DNA of 64,000 nucleotides from Archegozetes longisetosus. Its lineage: Eukaryota > Arthropoda > Arachnida > Sarcoptiformes > Trhypochthoniidae. The position numbers were made by a program, and so were the translations under genes. Under the pieces are notes generated by a model that worked only from the letters and a program-made list of their open reading frames with translations, was not told where the DNA came from and searched no databases. The stretch lies in the NCBI GenBank assembly GCA_018873245.2, contig JAEMBT020000004.1, positions 9,254,652 to 9,318,651 of the forward strand, read 5' to 3'. Shown here piece by piece: positions 1 to 14,400 of this stretch (its first letter is position 1; every line of letters starts with the position of its first letter).

Positions 1-1859
1 TTACTAATAGAGCTGAAATAACAAATTGACTCTCATATGAAAAGTTGGACTGCTCTTCAATAGAGACAAACTTGGTTATAAGTGTGCTAAAGTAGACGAG
101 CAATAAGTTAATCAAGTTTGAAATAATAATCAATAAAACAAACTAAACAGTATTCGCATTTTCAACTGATTTAGATGGAAATAAGAGAATATTGTCAAGC
201 ACAACAATTACTGCTTTCAGAGTAACTAAAGGTTTTTCATTAAAATTGATAGTTAGCTCAATCCTCTGAGACTATGAAGTGCTCAATTTGATATGGATGA
301 TCAATCATTTGAGAGCCATTGTATAATTGCCAATAGGAAAGTTTTACGTGGGATTAAGTAAATAAACATAAAAAGTTTGAACTACTTTTGTTGTTTCAAC
401 AACATATATTTATCGTTGAAATATATGTATATAAGGAGTGATAAATGTCTTACTTAATATTTTTGAAAATTAATGGTCATCCTAATGGAAGAGAAGTAAT
501 TTTGTAAAAAATAATGTGTCACTTTTTATGTGAAACACTATTAAAGGGATTGTTTGGACTGATTGCTGTATATAATTTATTAGTTGCAGTTCTTATCTCA
601 ATGAATAGGCTATTTAAAAAACAAATTTACGCACCGAATAAGTACTTGCTTCTAATGAATGTTTAGGTAAATCAAGCATAAATCTGTAAGAAAGACTCCG
701 TTTCTGTCTAAATACTTCTGTTTCATATAAATAATCAACACACATTCTTACTTTACTTTCTTTTATATAATTACCAACAGATGTGAATCACTTTTCCTTT
801 AAACTTATAATTGAATAGTTGTCAAGTGAACAGATACTTGCACGATAGCTAGATAATAAGTTTCAGACTCATTCAAACTCAACTCAAACTAACCTTTCAT
901 TAATTTTCAACGAACTGTTCAATAAAACTAATAATCACTTTCAAATTGACCCAATGTTGAGTTTATTTTGCGCGAATCAAACATGTTTATTAGACTGTTT
1001 CCTTTGATTAGACTTTTAAGAGAATAAATGATAATTTGTAGGAGCAGTAATGCAATCGAATCAATAAAGAGCTAACAGTTTCCTTAATCGAACAAAATCA
1101 ATAAACAATGGTTTTGTCGATGGCTTTGTTCAAAGCGAAAAAGAGACATCACTTTGATTGGGGCACTAATAACTTTACGCGCAAATTAATTCGGTTATTT
1201 AGGAGTTATTTAAAATAAATGATGTATTAAATGCATCAATTGTGAAAATAGTGTCAAAATGATTGATTTGTTTAGGGACCGAAAGCGCTATGTTTATATG
1301 AGTGCAACAATTAATTATGTAACATATTCATAAAATTACTTGTATGCTCCTCAAAGCCTAACTTTCAAAACTATTTCTAATAAACTCATTTAAACTTATT
1401 CAAACATAAAAGCCTCATATCAATTTCGGTTCATAATAAACTTAACATCTAAAGATCAGCTTTCGGTAAATTAAGTCTTTACAATAGTTCTTCATTTTAT
1501 CGTAAGAGTATTGATGTAGACTTTCTACTCATTTTAATAAGAAATAACTATAAAATAATGAACAAAAATCTATTTGATTATATAAGATTTCAATTTGATA
1601 CCCTGAAACGATTAATTTTTACAAAATAAGTGCTTCCATCGCATCTGTAAATAGCTTAAAATATAATAAAACAAAGTCTTGATTTGTTGAGTTGGAAAAA
1701 TTCATGAGTGCTTTGTAAATGACATGACATGGGCTTTAGTTTATTGAATCGAGTAAACATATTCAAGGGGTTTAATATACTGGGTAAACATTAAATCGTT
1801 GCTCGGCTATTAATTTACAAAGTGTTTCCATATTTATTCTGATAACTAATTATGATTTG
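1..1859. other. A+T-rich non-coding flank
   Basis: No open frame of note, RNA gene or inverted-repeat element recognised. Confidence 0.6.
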
Positions 1860-1861
1860 TA

Positions 1862-2092
1862 CAGTAAACCACTTAATAACCCTCGATAGCAACAAGAAAA
1901 AGACCACTGTTATGTTAACTTGCCTGTGATAGGCATCAATATTTCGCCAAATTTGGTTTCTAGTTGGCTTGAGTTACTATATTGAATGTTCTGTAAATTT
2001 GTTAATATCTCAAGATATTCTAGTCTGATAGAAAGCACGCCCTAAAATCTCGCACTTCTAGTTGCTATCAAGGATTATTAAGTTTTTGAGTG
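1862..2092 (+). mobile_element. TA-flanked MITE, family A copy 1 (231 bp)
   Basis: Non-autonomous DNA element bounded by TA on both sides (1860-1861 and 2093-2094). Its terminal inverted repeats are about 40 bp and share ACTTAATAA, then a GATAGCAAC core; the first 32 bp of the two ends agree at about 26 positions. It carries no coding capacity. The TA target and CA-GT type ends suggest mobilisation by a Tc1/mariner-type transposase, which is not present in the window. Copies 2 and 3 share both ends and interior. Confidence 0.8.
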
Positions 2093-2094
2093 TA

Positions 2095-5000
2095 ATTGAA
2101 ATTTAAATGAATGGCCAGAAAAGCTGAGAAACTAAAAAATAAAGAACTTGAGTAGAATTGTCATGAAAATCATGTTGAACAATCAAAAAGAGAACTAAAG
2201 ATTACTTATAAAGAGAAAGCAGACTAAAAGTTAGAAATGGCCTCTTAATATTGAGCGCACATAAAGCTTAATAAAGTCTGTGCAAACTTTTACATTAATA
2301 TTTATACTCCGTTTCTAAAGCCAATTCATCTCCTCTTAAGATGTTTCTAGAACTTTAAGCCGATATCACTGCACTAAATCTGTATTCGCTGACATTCTCT
2401 AATTACCAAAATTATATATTTGGCGAACATGATGACCACACGAATAAAATCCTAACACATTGTCTAATATTAGCTTAATTTTGCAAATGTCACAACCAAA
2501 ATGATTGTTTCGTGTGTCTAACTCAAGTGCTTTTCTGTAGCACTGTTAAAGAATAAGAAAGTGGAGCTTTTATTTCTTCGAACAGGTCTTATTCTCTATT
2601 CTCCAACTAATTTATTAGTTCATTCGTTAGAATACTTCAATTCAAATTGTCTTCCAGACAAATGTTCTCGTTTGCCAGAGAAGAATAGAATCAGCAGTTT
2701 GTTAAAAAGTTTCTAATTTCTATCAACATAACTTTGTTTTCGCTCAGCTTTAACTCTATTGCGAAGTATTGAAGCTTATAATTAAAGTCCTTTGAACACA
2801 GTCTGCAGACGTGATTTCTTTGAATAAATGAATCATCAAAAAACTTTCGTAATTTTAGTTTGATTTAAAAAGCCAACAGGATATCGGTGCTATTTATAGC
2901 AATGTTTGTTCTTTCTAATGCTCCTAAATGTTAAACTATTTGAACAAATATTCTAAATTATAGCTTGACAAAAGTTGTACTAATATTAGGCTACATTTTA
3001 AAACTTGATTACTATGTTTATTGAAATTAAGAATTGAAAGTAGTGTTTAAAATGGAAAAAAGGTTGAACAATATATTACTAGTTAACTTGTATGAATGGA
3101 TAGAATTGTGATAAAGTAATCTCTTTTGTAAACTGTCGCAAAAATGCAGGCCGTTTGACAGGCATCTGTTTACTTTATAGTTTAAATTAATTTATGTTAT
3201 TTTAAGTATATCAACATTCAAATGCATTTGGTTAATATGTAAACACAAATAATGATAGATATAACCAATCTTTTCAGTTAATAATTATTCCCAAAATACT
3301 GTACTTTAATTTACGTCTTAAGTGCATATTCAATAGTAAGTGCCTGAAGATTGATATTTTCTAATAAATATACAAAAAAGATTAGTATTGATAGACGAAA
3401 GAGTAATAACTAGCGTTTGTAGTTCACTAATCCTTAAAATATTAGATATTATAGCAACTTTGAAAAGTACGAGCTCTTTCAAAAATCAATTAAATATATA
3501 AAACAGCTATGTCTCAAACAAATTGAAAAACCAGCGCTAATTGTCATAAATATAAATATTGAACGCTATCAATAGGAAAAAGTGACAAAAAAGTTAAACT
3601 AAATTGCTTTTAACGGTTCTTGCCATTAGGATCTTTCATAGGAGTGTATTTATTGTATTATTGGGTATACTTGGTCAATCTCTTATTACTTTATCCGAAG
3701 ATATTCATTGTTGTATAGCATTGAGTTTGAATGTTGGAATACTTGTAAGACGTGATCATTTTAATGATAGTGAGAATATCATTGCTTTACTACCAGTTAC
3801 TAACATTACTTCTTTTTGTTCGCTCTGATAATCTTTTCGGTACATTAATTATTTTCGCATAAAACTGTTTTCGATCGAAACTCACTCTTATTTGGCTCTT
3901 ATGAGAAGTCACAAGTAGGCAACAATTATGGATTCTAGATCTATTGCTCAAAATATTTGACTAGTAAAGCTCAACGTTTAGAAAGCTCCTTAGGTCAGTG
4001 GCCAAACCAACGTTAGCGTAGATCTCAAACACGAGAATTCATATCGAAAGTTGAATTTATAAGTTAAAATCTTCTTAACTTCGCCGCCGCTTACTTTTGT
4101 CAATGTTTAGTATTCTGTTTGCATTGAAAACTAGTTTATGCTCGAGTTTGTATTTTAAAGCTCAACAAATAAGTTTCAATTCTATTGTGAAGGAATTGAT
4201 TGAAATGATCTAGTTTGCATTTATTAGAAATCCTTAAAAGATGCTTATGTGAGGCAAAAGAGTCTTATATATTCAGTTTTTATATTAGAAAATCTGTCAG
4301 CTTAATGTGAATATTTAAAGTATGTTCCGTCAATTTGACTAATATAAACTTATTTAATCCAAAATACGATCAATGCCAATGTTATATTTAATTTCAATTT
4401 TATATTCACATAAAGTATAGTAATTTGATTTCTTATTTATATAAGAATTTCCGTTAAACTCTCAAAGTAACACGCAAACTATTCAGGTATTTGTTTCATT
4501 TGATTCGTTTTGAGCAGTGGTAAGTCTAAGAATTTCATTGCAATCACCAGGAATAAGAAGTTCGCTACAAATTTATTTATTTTTTTATCCAACATCCTAT
4601 CGATCTTTAAGATCGAAATAAGTACAAATTGCCCAAAAACAGTGAGAATTCATTACAAAAAGTGCTTTGTTAGGGTAAAAGTGCTATATATTCAATTACG
4701 TGCACATTCTTGAGTTTAAGCTGACCACATTTTCGCATTATAAGCTAAAGTTGAACCAAGTTTCAAATCCGGAGCTCAAAATTGAAAGTTGACCTCAGAT
4801 TCATCTCTAGACTGGAACGATTTGATTTACATTTCCTTACAACAAATTTTAAGATAATTCGCTAACAATAACTTGAGTTGTATTCTAAAACAACAGAAAG
4901 TCTATAAAGGTTTTCGTAGAGAAGCAACTGTTTGATCGAAATCTAACATAATTTAACCACATATTTGACAGAATGATTATATAAGTAATATTTTGCTGAT

Positions 5001-5318
5001 TGATTGCACAATCGTACAATTTTCTACTATCCAAGACTATCGAAAATATTATACATAGAAAAAAGCTAAACTATGCAAGTAAAATAACTTATTTATGGAT
5101 AGTTTAAGTTAATAGCGAAGTTACTTCATTCGTTAAAAGCTTAGGCTTACTTAAGTTTATATGCAAAATATAATTTTTGACTAAAAATTCAAGTTACTTT
5201 CAATGCTCGAACGAGTGGACTTGAGAGATGACTTCTCTAATGTAAATAACTTTAAAAGTATAGTAGATATGAGTATTTACTCATAGGTTTCGCCAGTTAC
5301 AATTTAATCGGGAAGGCC
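2095..5318. other. Intergenic, no recognised gene
   Basis: Only a degenerate tRNA-like segment (3985-4050) stands out. Two open frames (3604-3828, 4510-4713) start with TTG and look like chance products of A+T-rich sequence. Confidence 0.6.
3985..4050 (+). ncRNA. Degenerate tRNA-like sequence
   Basis: GCTCCT followed by TAGGTCAGTGG (A-box type, 3991-4001) and, about 30 nt later, CACGAGAATTCATATCG, which resembles a decayed T-arm. The stems do not pair well, so it is a pseudogene or SINE remnant rather than a functional tRNA. Confidence 0.3.
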
Positions 5319-5485
5319 GTGCACTTTCGTAATACTTTTAAATTGAAACCAAGTTCAACATATGGTTAAAGTCATACAAAATATTAGATAATTAATTATT
5401 TTTGCAAATGGTCTCTGAATTCTGCAAAAATTAAGAATCATATTTTTCAGTTACTTTTGATGTAAAATTTCAAAAGAATTCCAAA

Positions 5486-5562
5486 GCCTCCTTGGTCAAG
5501 TGGTAAGATGTAGTATTCGTAGGATTATCGACTTAGATGAGAAACTCTATGTGCACTTTTTT
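5486..5562 (+). ncRNA. tRNA-derived sequence (left arm), CGT anticodon-like loop
   Basis: GCCTCCTT start, an A-box match TGGTCAAGTGG at 5493-5503, a TTCGTAG loop resembling a tRNA-Thr(CGT) anticodon loop, then a weak B-box region and a T run from 5557 that could end Pol III transcription. The 3' side cannot pair with the 5' acceptor strand, so this is not a working tRNA. It most likely serves as a SINE-type head or is a pseudogene. Confidence 0.5.
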
Positions 5563-5884
5563 AATTTTTCTTTTAGTTTCTTAACTCTAATGTATTTGAA
5601 ACTTTTTTTTTAACCGATGAAATATGTATATTAAGTAATTAATTACAGAATTTAATTAGATTTAAACTAATTAAATTCATTTTAAGCAATATACTATGAT
5701 AAACAAAAATTTTACTAGTAAGTAAATAAACATTTTTACAAGAAAAGAAATATTGCTTGAAATGAATTTAATTAGTTTAAATCTAATTAAATTCTGTAAT
5801 TAATTACTTAATCTACATATTTCATCGGTTAAAAAGAGTCTTGAAAATTCAAATATAGACTTGGGAAACTAAGAGAAAATTAAA

Positions 5885-5957
5885 AAGTGCACATAAAGCT
5901 TCTCACCTAGGTCGATTGTCTTACGAGTCTTACATCTTACCACTTGATCAAGAAGGT
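5885..5957 (-). ncRNA. tRNA-derived sequence (right arm), mirror copy
   Basis: Inverted partner of the tRNA-like head at 5486, reading CCTTCTTGATCAAGTGG, then an ACTCGTAAG anticodon-like loop and CGACCTAGGTGAGAAGC where the T-arm would be. It keeps the general order of tRNA parts but not the acceptor pairing. Confidence 0.5.
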
Positions 5958-6955
5958 TATATATTTAAATCCTTTTGAAATTTTGTATCAAAAGTAACTG
6001 AAAAATATGATTCTTAATTTTTGCAGAATCCAGAGACCATTTACAAAAATGATTAATTATCTGATATTTTCTGTAACTTCAACCATATTTTAAAGTTGGT
6101 TTCGTTTTAAAAGCATTGCTTTCGTGCGCTTGCGGCAAGGTTTAGACAAAATTCATAAGCTATTAATCAATCAATAGATTTGAAGTATACACTTATGATT
6201 GTTCGTATAATGCAGAATAATTAAATATTTGATTCATTCATAGTGGAATATTGTATGATTAAATGTTAAAAGTTAATGTTAAATTTATCAGTTTCATATC
6301 TAAAATCTACCATCGCTTACTCTAAATTCCTTTTTGCAATTGTCAGTTAGATATGAACTTCATAAATGATATAAAATTCCATTTAATATTAAACAGTTTA
6401 CGTTCCTATTTTTGAAGGTGAAACAAAACAAATTCATCATATGAACAAGTAGACATCAAATGACTTGGGTGTGAGTCCAATGTCAATTGAGAGATAGAAA
6501 GTCCGCAAAAATGGCTTTAATATTTATTGCTAGAAATCAATTCATTAATCATTCATATAATGAAATCGACTCTCAACTTATTTCAACATTAATAAATAGT
6601 AATCAAATGATTAACATTAGATGCCATTAATTCTCGTATGAGCAAACCCTCTTACAGCAGCTTATCGCCAGTTAACTTCTTTTCGATACTTTTTAACTAT
6701 TCTCTTTCACTTCTGTTTCATACATTCTTAACATATGAGCAAATTTTTCTATGAGAAGATGAGCATTTATTGACTTCTCAAATCTTATTTAAGCCACTGT
6801 TTTTTTTACTGAAATACAATTTTCAATGCATTTTTCTCATTTCTATGCACTGAGCGATAATCCGTTACGAGACGTTTTCGCTCATACATTTATTACAAAC
6901 AAACAAAATAAGATTATAAGATCACTAACTAACAAAAGTTTATTACTATACTGTG

Positions 6956-7169
6956 CACTTGAGAGCTTAACAGTTCTCGATAGCAACTAGAGAAATCTAC
7001 TTATGATACGCATCAATTGTTGCCAAATTTGATTTTAGATTTGCTTTCACTACTATATTGAATATTCTATAAGTTTGTTAATATCTCAACACGTTATGGT
7101 CTGGTGGAAAGCATGCCATCACAAGGTACCACTTCTAGTTGCTATAAGAGATTATTAGGCTTTCAAGTG
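6956..7169 (+). mobile_element. TA-flanked MITE, family A copy 2 (214 bp)
   Basis: Same orientation and layout as the copy at 1862: inverted ends CACTTGAGAGCTTAA and its complement, a GATAGCAACTAG core, and interior motifs GCATCAAT, GCCAAATTTG and TTTGTTAATATCTCAA shared with copy 1. TA follows the right end; the left flank reads TG, so one target duplication has mutated. No coding capacity. Confidence 0.8.
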
Positions 7170-7171
7170 TA

Positions 7172-10100
7172 CTTGTTACTTGTTGTTTATTTTATCGATT
7201 GAAAATTCAACTTTTTTGTGTTAAAGTTCAGATTTAAACTTAAAACTTAGCATTTAACTGAACAAATATTACAAACAATGTATTCTATCATATGATAGTA
7301 ACGTGAGCTTATACAAATATTTTTACACTTTTCAAATCTATTTAATTTAAATGACAAAAATCTCCAAAACAACTAATTGGTTGAGCACTGAACGGGTAGA
7401 GGATTTCTAGTTGAATGTTAGCTGTTTTATTAGTTTAGTTTGCAGTAGTTTATTGATCACTGGATAAAGCACTTTATCTAAGTTCAAATCTACGCAAATT
7501 TTCTCTAAACTTATTGTTTAAAATTAGTGAAAATTTTGAACATTATATGAAACACGTTTTTTAATGCTCAACTCGTATCGTTGAAAACGTGGGTGTTTCG
7601 ACTTTTACTATTTTATATGAGAATGGAAACAGATAATCATTTATACCTAAGTCACCTATTATTAAGCTAATTAAGGTGGTATTCAATTCAATTAGAAGTT
7701 ATCATTAGACCTCTCAATTTGTCTGTAAAATCTCTATTAATGTCTAGATAATAAGTACTAAAGCGCAACCATTTGATTGACACAAATCATTAAATTTCGA
7801 AATGATTTCTTGTCGAGTTTTAGTTATCGTTAGTTATTTTGCCAAAAGTGCAATCAAATAAAATGCCTTTGAAACTATTTAGTTTTTTAAAGACACTTTC
7901 TTATAGTCCAGAGCAATACCTAAAATTTCAGTTTAAAAATTATTAAGAAATTGCTTTAAAACTCTATAAAACAATAATTTATATAAATGCTTATTAGAAT
8001 TGATGATCAGAAAAATGTCCAAAATAACAATTATGCTTACTATACATCTCTTAAGTTGTTTTAGAGTTAACTTCTGTAAAGTTCGAAAAAGGACTGAAAG
8101 AATTTCTAAAATATAGTACTGCATCTATTAGTTTTATGACTCAATTTTAAGTAGCTCGAAACAAATGTAATAATTAGTTTTGGGTTATTTGATACGACCC
8201 TTGTAGAGAACCGTGTTAGTATTGTTAGAAATGAAGCTTAGATCAAAGGTCTGAAATTATAGTATTTTAGCAGAGTTGAATTTCATCCAAAAGTGATGCT
8301 TGGTACCCCTTTGCAGTTCTTCAGAAATTTGAAATTTTCTAAGAAATAAACCTTTATCCCTTTCAAATTTTTAAATGTATCGGAATCGACTGAACTCGAA
8401 CTAGTCACACTACACTCAGCTTTAATGCTTCACAAGTTAAAAATTAGGATTTTTATCAGCACAACCCAAACATGACTAGATTTTAAATGTGAATGTCATT
8501 TACAACAATAATTTCTCTTAAGTCCCTTTCAATGCTCGAATAAAACGGAAATCTGTTTGTGATACGAATAAAATAGTCTTACAATAATGTAGATCAAGTC
8601 TGAATGAGTTGTTGCGAAATAATTTGAGACAGAGTTATACTACTCGTAATTGAGGGTTTCGAATCAATTAGAAGAGCACTTAAAAGTTGGTGCATTTTTT
8701 CAATACATTAAAATTGAGTGCACAAATTCAGTTTGCACTCATGCGGACAATAGTTGTTGGATCAAACGAAATCATTTTCTTTTGCTCAAAACTTTTTCAC
8801 AAATTAAAAACTGTTTGATTCCTCTCCTTCTTTGTCGGTATATTCCCTGAATTATTGATATTTTAACCCTAATGCACAGCATATTCACTGCTGTACTGAT
8901 TTATTGATTGTTAAGTCAATTTTGACATGATTTGCGTTTCTCGGGTTATAACACAATGTCGTGTTTTCCTCTAATTTATAAACTGGAGCTTTAGTTTTCA
9001 TGTTTTCGTGTCAAAATTTTGAATCTATTTTGGTCTTGAACTTGTTCTCAATCACATATATGTACATTATATAGTCAGCCACTTTCCCTATGATTTTCAT
9101 GTTAACGCTTATAAAAATTGATTGAGTTGTTCAGCTTTGGTTTACTGTTTGCATCAAATCTTAAAAATTCGCACTCACAGCTTCGAAGCTAAATAGAATT
9201 TGATTCCTGAAAAGTTTTATTTTCAAGTTTAAACTCTTAACAATTTATAAATTTGTGAATTTTTTTCATTTATCAAATAGAATGTCTAGAAGATACTAAC
9301 TTTTTATTTTATTTTATTTTTTTGCTGATATCTTTTTTAACATAGTATCTAGTTCTTGATCATCCAAAACAAGTAAAACAAAAACAAAGTTAAAAGTAAT
9401 TGAAAAAATTGTGAAAAATCTATGATTTTGCTCTTTTAAGTCAGAAAAGAGATCTTAAGTTAGTCTAAAGATGACAGTGAAAGCTGAATGGGCCAATTAA
9501 ACATGATTTGATTTGCATTTGAAAAGCTATGCCTCCATTTGGTAGAAAGATAGCATTTTTAATACTGACTGAAAATAAAATTGAATGTTTGTATATGTTT
9601 TGTTACTTATGAAAATGTTAATATGAAAGGCTGGATTTGCACCACTTTGGTTTAGCTTAATAAAAATTGTTTTATACTTCTTTCAAGGATAACTGTTTTC
9701 CGCAAAGAATAAATAAAAATCACTAAAACTCTCACGAGACATTTTCGACGCATTATTGACACGAAGTCGCACGCATGAAAATTTTGAATATCACATATTG
9801 GAGGTTTCAGAGATAGACGTTATTACTAAAAATCACGCTTTAGATTCAAGTTAAGCAAAGGTGTGATTGAACATTAATATTAATAAATAAGTTGATACTG
9901 ATGAAAAATTTTGCTTTGAAAATATTATAAGTGAACCTCATTTAAAACTCTATAAGTCTTAATAGAAAAAAGCTTATATCGACCTCTTCAAACATACGAA
10001 GGATTTACGTAACCATTTTCTCTATCTGGTTCAGTGCTATTTTAAGTTAGCAAAAATTCAAGCTAACAACTTAGCGATGAACACTCTTTCTTTTTCACTC

Positions 10101-11345
10101 TTAAGATATATCCATAAGTCTGATGAAAAATGAGTGAAAGACTTGTTTTGAGCTGTAATGCTAGAAAAAGAGAAGTTGAAATTTGAAACATTTCGTATCG
10201 TTTTGCAGCTCACATCATAACAAGCTGTATAATTCAAACATATAGAAACTAATTTAGCATAATATCAGCTTATCTTATATGATATACGCTAATGAAATTT
10301 CTTTGTAAATATAGGACACAATAGAGATGGTAAACACTATTTTTCTAAGTGATTGAGAAAATAGATTCAGGAATAAGAGTTGGTATAGTACTTAATAAAA
10401 GTGTCATTTCTACACGTTTTCTTTGTGCCAGATTGAAATAAGAGATTTTGAAATATTTATTTTAAATCCTTCGATATTATTGCGAAATAAAGAATCAATT
10501 TACAAAACTATTTTGATTATCATACTTTTTCAGATGAATCAATTGAAAAGAAGTAGGATTTCTAACTCAACAAAATCTCTTCAGTCAATTCATTATAAAT
10601 TCTGAATTTCCAATACAATGAGGCAAGAATCGAAGCGGAACAATTTCGAATTGATTGTTCTCATGACCGAAGTCATATTAAAGTCAAGGCCCGATCGCAG
10701 ATTTCTAGTTAGGGTTCGATTTAAAAAAAAAATATAGAAGACTAGAAATGTCTAAAAATATCAGTACGAGTATTATGAGAAATTTTGTGTTGAAAATAGA
10801 AAGCATCAGTGAATCAGTTCAACAGAACACAAGTGAGAGCAGGCCATCAAAATAATTTATGATGATAATATTCATGCTGCAATTTTGACTTCTAAAGCTA
10901 ATTATAAAAGCAAACCACTTGTCTAAGTTGTGCAATTAAAACGTTTATTGGTAAGATAAGTAAGTTTGTTGAAACCTATAAACTTAGCTTGATTCTACGC
11001 TAAAACTAGACAGATTCCAATGAATGAAAAATGAACAACAACTAAATTTAGCAACTTTTCACTCTTTAATACTTTAATGATATGATTGTTTGAACTATTA
11101 AAAATGAACTAAATTGGTTTTGTTCCAAAAAAGGTTATCGCCAATAATCTGTCGGCGATACGACTTTACATGCGATACCTATTTACAACTTTAATAAAAG
11201 AGATGTCAGTTTATTTAAAGGACTAGAGAAGGTTTATTTTGCTTTTCAGTTAGTCATTTATGAGAAAATAGGTCCGCGTCTCTAAATATCCTGTCAAACA
11301 CTCTGATCGTTAAAACCAATACAACTTTCTTCGACTACAATATTC

Positions 11346-11413
<68 letters not shown>

Positions 11414-14400
11414 AAGAATCTATTTTAAAAATAAGTATTCAATGTGCAAAACGATAATATATCGCTAGAATTATTCAATTTGAATGTAGCTGCATTATAA
11501 TTCTAATTGAAATTTAGCCAACCGTACATTTGTTGAGCAGTTCTTTAGACTTATTTTCATTGAATCTAATGAAAGCGAAAAGTAAAGCTTGATTTATCCC
11601 TTAAGATATAATGACAGATGTTGGTCACTGATAACACTGTACAATACGATCAGTACATACGACCCTTTTTGGCTGAAAGTGAATCTTTAACGATTTTAGC
11701 AACACTTTCACGACAGTGACCAGCATTGCTTTCAAACTCATCAGACGTCTACTACTATAAGATTAAACTCTACATCCTATACATGATCTCTTCAAACGCA
11801 ATAATTGAATCCTTCATCTCTTACGCAAAGCCAATCGCTGGTCACATTACTTGTCAATCAAATCTATCCCTTAAATCAAATTTAGAAATCAATCCTTTCG
11901 TTTTAGTTTGAAGGAAGACCTTGCACAACATGCCAACTTTTACGTCTAAATTTTACATCAAAAACACATTCTTTTTCTTCAAAATCCATATAGTATGTCA
12001 GCTCTAGGGATGTGCACACTTTTTATACATCCAAATCAATGAAATAGCCTTCACTGAAGAGGTAAAACGTTTTTGTAATATACTTCTCATATTTGTTGAG
12101 AAATGGTTTTTATGAATAAGCATATAATTTGAATATAAATTGTGTTCATTTAATCAAAGAAAGCTGAACGAATTAGGCAGCAGTAAAACTAATATATTTA
12201 GTTTGCGAGTAAGACTTAGATAAGAAGTTTGGGAGTTTGTCCTAATTGAAAACTTGAAGCGGAGCATCTTAATAAAGATAGAGTGAGCAAATCAGCCAAA
12301 GAAAGCTTATTCAAACAAATACAAATACTCAACCAGTATATAAACAGCTTTTAAAAACTACTCAAAACAATTAATAAACCTTTCAAATGACAATTTAAAT
12401 ATTCATCAGGCTATAGATCTAAGAGATTCCAAACCCAACTATTTTACACATTGAATGCTAAAAGATCAATAATCTTATGTTTGAACCGACTCTCTTCTCA
12501 ACTAATGAGAGTTTGGTTTATTTGATGAGAATGCACTTAAAACCAGTCCCAGAAACTAAATCTCTCTTTCTTCTTCTCTCTCCCTTTCTTTTATTCAGTT
12601 AAGATTCTATACCCGTATAATTTGCTTTATTTTTCAATATAACATTAAGTTGTTCTGTTTTATGATCCCTGAAAAGGTTGTTGCGAGTTGTTCCTATGAC
12701 TTTTCTAAAATACAATTATAGTCACACGTAATCTATAGTTTAAAGAACGTCACTCAATACAGACTACCGTTTGGTTAGTTAACTTTATAACTATCTGTTC
12801 AATTGTCCATCGAGTTGGTCTCAACAATTATCCTTAAGCATTTTGACCTTAAACATTTGAAAATTGATTTTAGAAATAGAGTCAAATAGAGTCTTATTAT
12901 CTACTTTAAGGGCAATTTTTATAAGTTGCGTTGTGCAATCTGACACAAGTGTTGGAAAATTTATTGTGAATAACACTTACTTTTTGCTAACATTAGGTCT
13001 ATCATATCTCATAAATTTTGTATAGCTTTCACATAATCTGAAACAAAAAAGAATAAAATTTATGTTTTATGTTTATGATATATGGAAAGCGTTTATATTG
13101 TATGCGTGCAAATACTATACAAAACTTGTTCTCTTAATGTTTTGAATAATTTATAAAAACTCAACTTTTAGAAGCATATTAAAGAATTTCGTTGTTAAAA
13201 GTAAATCAAATGCAATATAGAACTTGCACAAAAACCCCATATTTCTAGACTATTGAATTTTTGTTACTTTAACAGAAGTTCACTTTAGCTCAAATAGAGA
13301 TATAATCAGATCTATTGTTGTTAACAAGCTATGGTTTTCCAAAGAGTCGCTCTAAAAAGCAGAGGTTATAGTAGAACGTTGTAAACACGTTAATCTGTAA
13401 ATATGATTGTTGACCTTTTATTTCATTAATGTTGTAGTGGTCTTGACTTGTTTTGTATGTTTTTTGTGTATAAGGGCTCATTAGACTCAACTTACATGTT
13501 GTAGCATGCATTTGAATCTTTTCTTTTAAGCAAAATTGATGTTCTGTTTATTAGAGCACAACTAAACAATACAAAATTCTTAGCTGAAAAAGGTGAATAA
13601 ATCTGATAAAAGCACTTCTAAACAAATTCCTTTAAGTAAAACCTCGAGAAAACCTTCTGAGCCTTAAATTTTCTAAGAAACTGATACTTATTTTTATTGT
13701 CAAATTTAAGCCATCAACAATTCATTGATAAAGTTCTAGTTTTCTGGTGTTTATAAGATTTTTAATGAGGTTTTAAGCTCGCTAATTATTAGTCGAAAAC
13801 AATAAAATGTATTTATGAATCCGAAAATCAAATAGTCTTATAAGCTGTATGAGTGAGAGTTTGCGACGATCTCTACTCAAAGCGAGTTAAGCCTTTTAAT
13901 TGTGTGATTAGCAAAATTGTTAAATTAAATAGACAAGTATTTAGCGATTGACTGATTCTCGTTTGATTAAAATAAGAAATGCTCAAAATGACAATTTTGT
14001 GATTACCACACATAAAAATCAATGTCTAGTTTACATTAAACTTGAGGCGTAACTAATTCATAATTGAGATATTAATTCCTAACTTGTACTGAAGCAAATT
14101 AACGAACTTGTTTCGTAAGTCTAAAATCAATTGCTCATATTGACGATGTTTTCTCATTTACTGTCATTATTAATGACTTTGTAAAGTATGAAAATATTTG
14201 AATTTAATTAATACTTAATGTGTGATAACTTGCGTGTTATACTAATTATGATACTAGACTTGCACAACATTGTAGTAATGTTTGCGCTACACTTTCATTT
14301 ATTATTGCGTCAATTTGATTCATAAATTCAATCGTTTCTATTTTGATTTTGTTTTAAACAATAGCTGATAGACTTTCTTGTTATTGAAATCTTTTTAAAT

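Larger units (their letters stand above)
5319..6130. mobile_element. Large foldback element with tRNA-like heads in both arms
   Basis: Two inverted arms of about 375 bp (5319-5692 and 5750-6130) face each other across a 57-nt spacer. The inner 110 bp of the arms are nearly identical, while the outer parts agree at about 85%. Each arm includes a tRNA-like segment (5486-5556 and its mirror 5887-5957), then a pyrimidine/T-rich run and further A+T-rich sequence. It could be a foldback transposon or two oppositely oriented SINE copies. Transcripts across it would form a long hairpin. Confidence 0.8.

Noticed and set aside
7440..7500. Possible tRNA with AAGTTCAAATCTACG as T-arm
   Set aside because: The B-box-like word is good, but the anticodon loop would have ten bases and no acceptor pairing exists.
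10655..10725. Possible tRNA around AGGGTTCGATTTAAA
   Set aside because: Only the B-box is present; no A-box or cloverleaf stems upstream.
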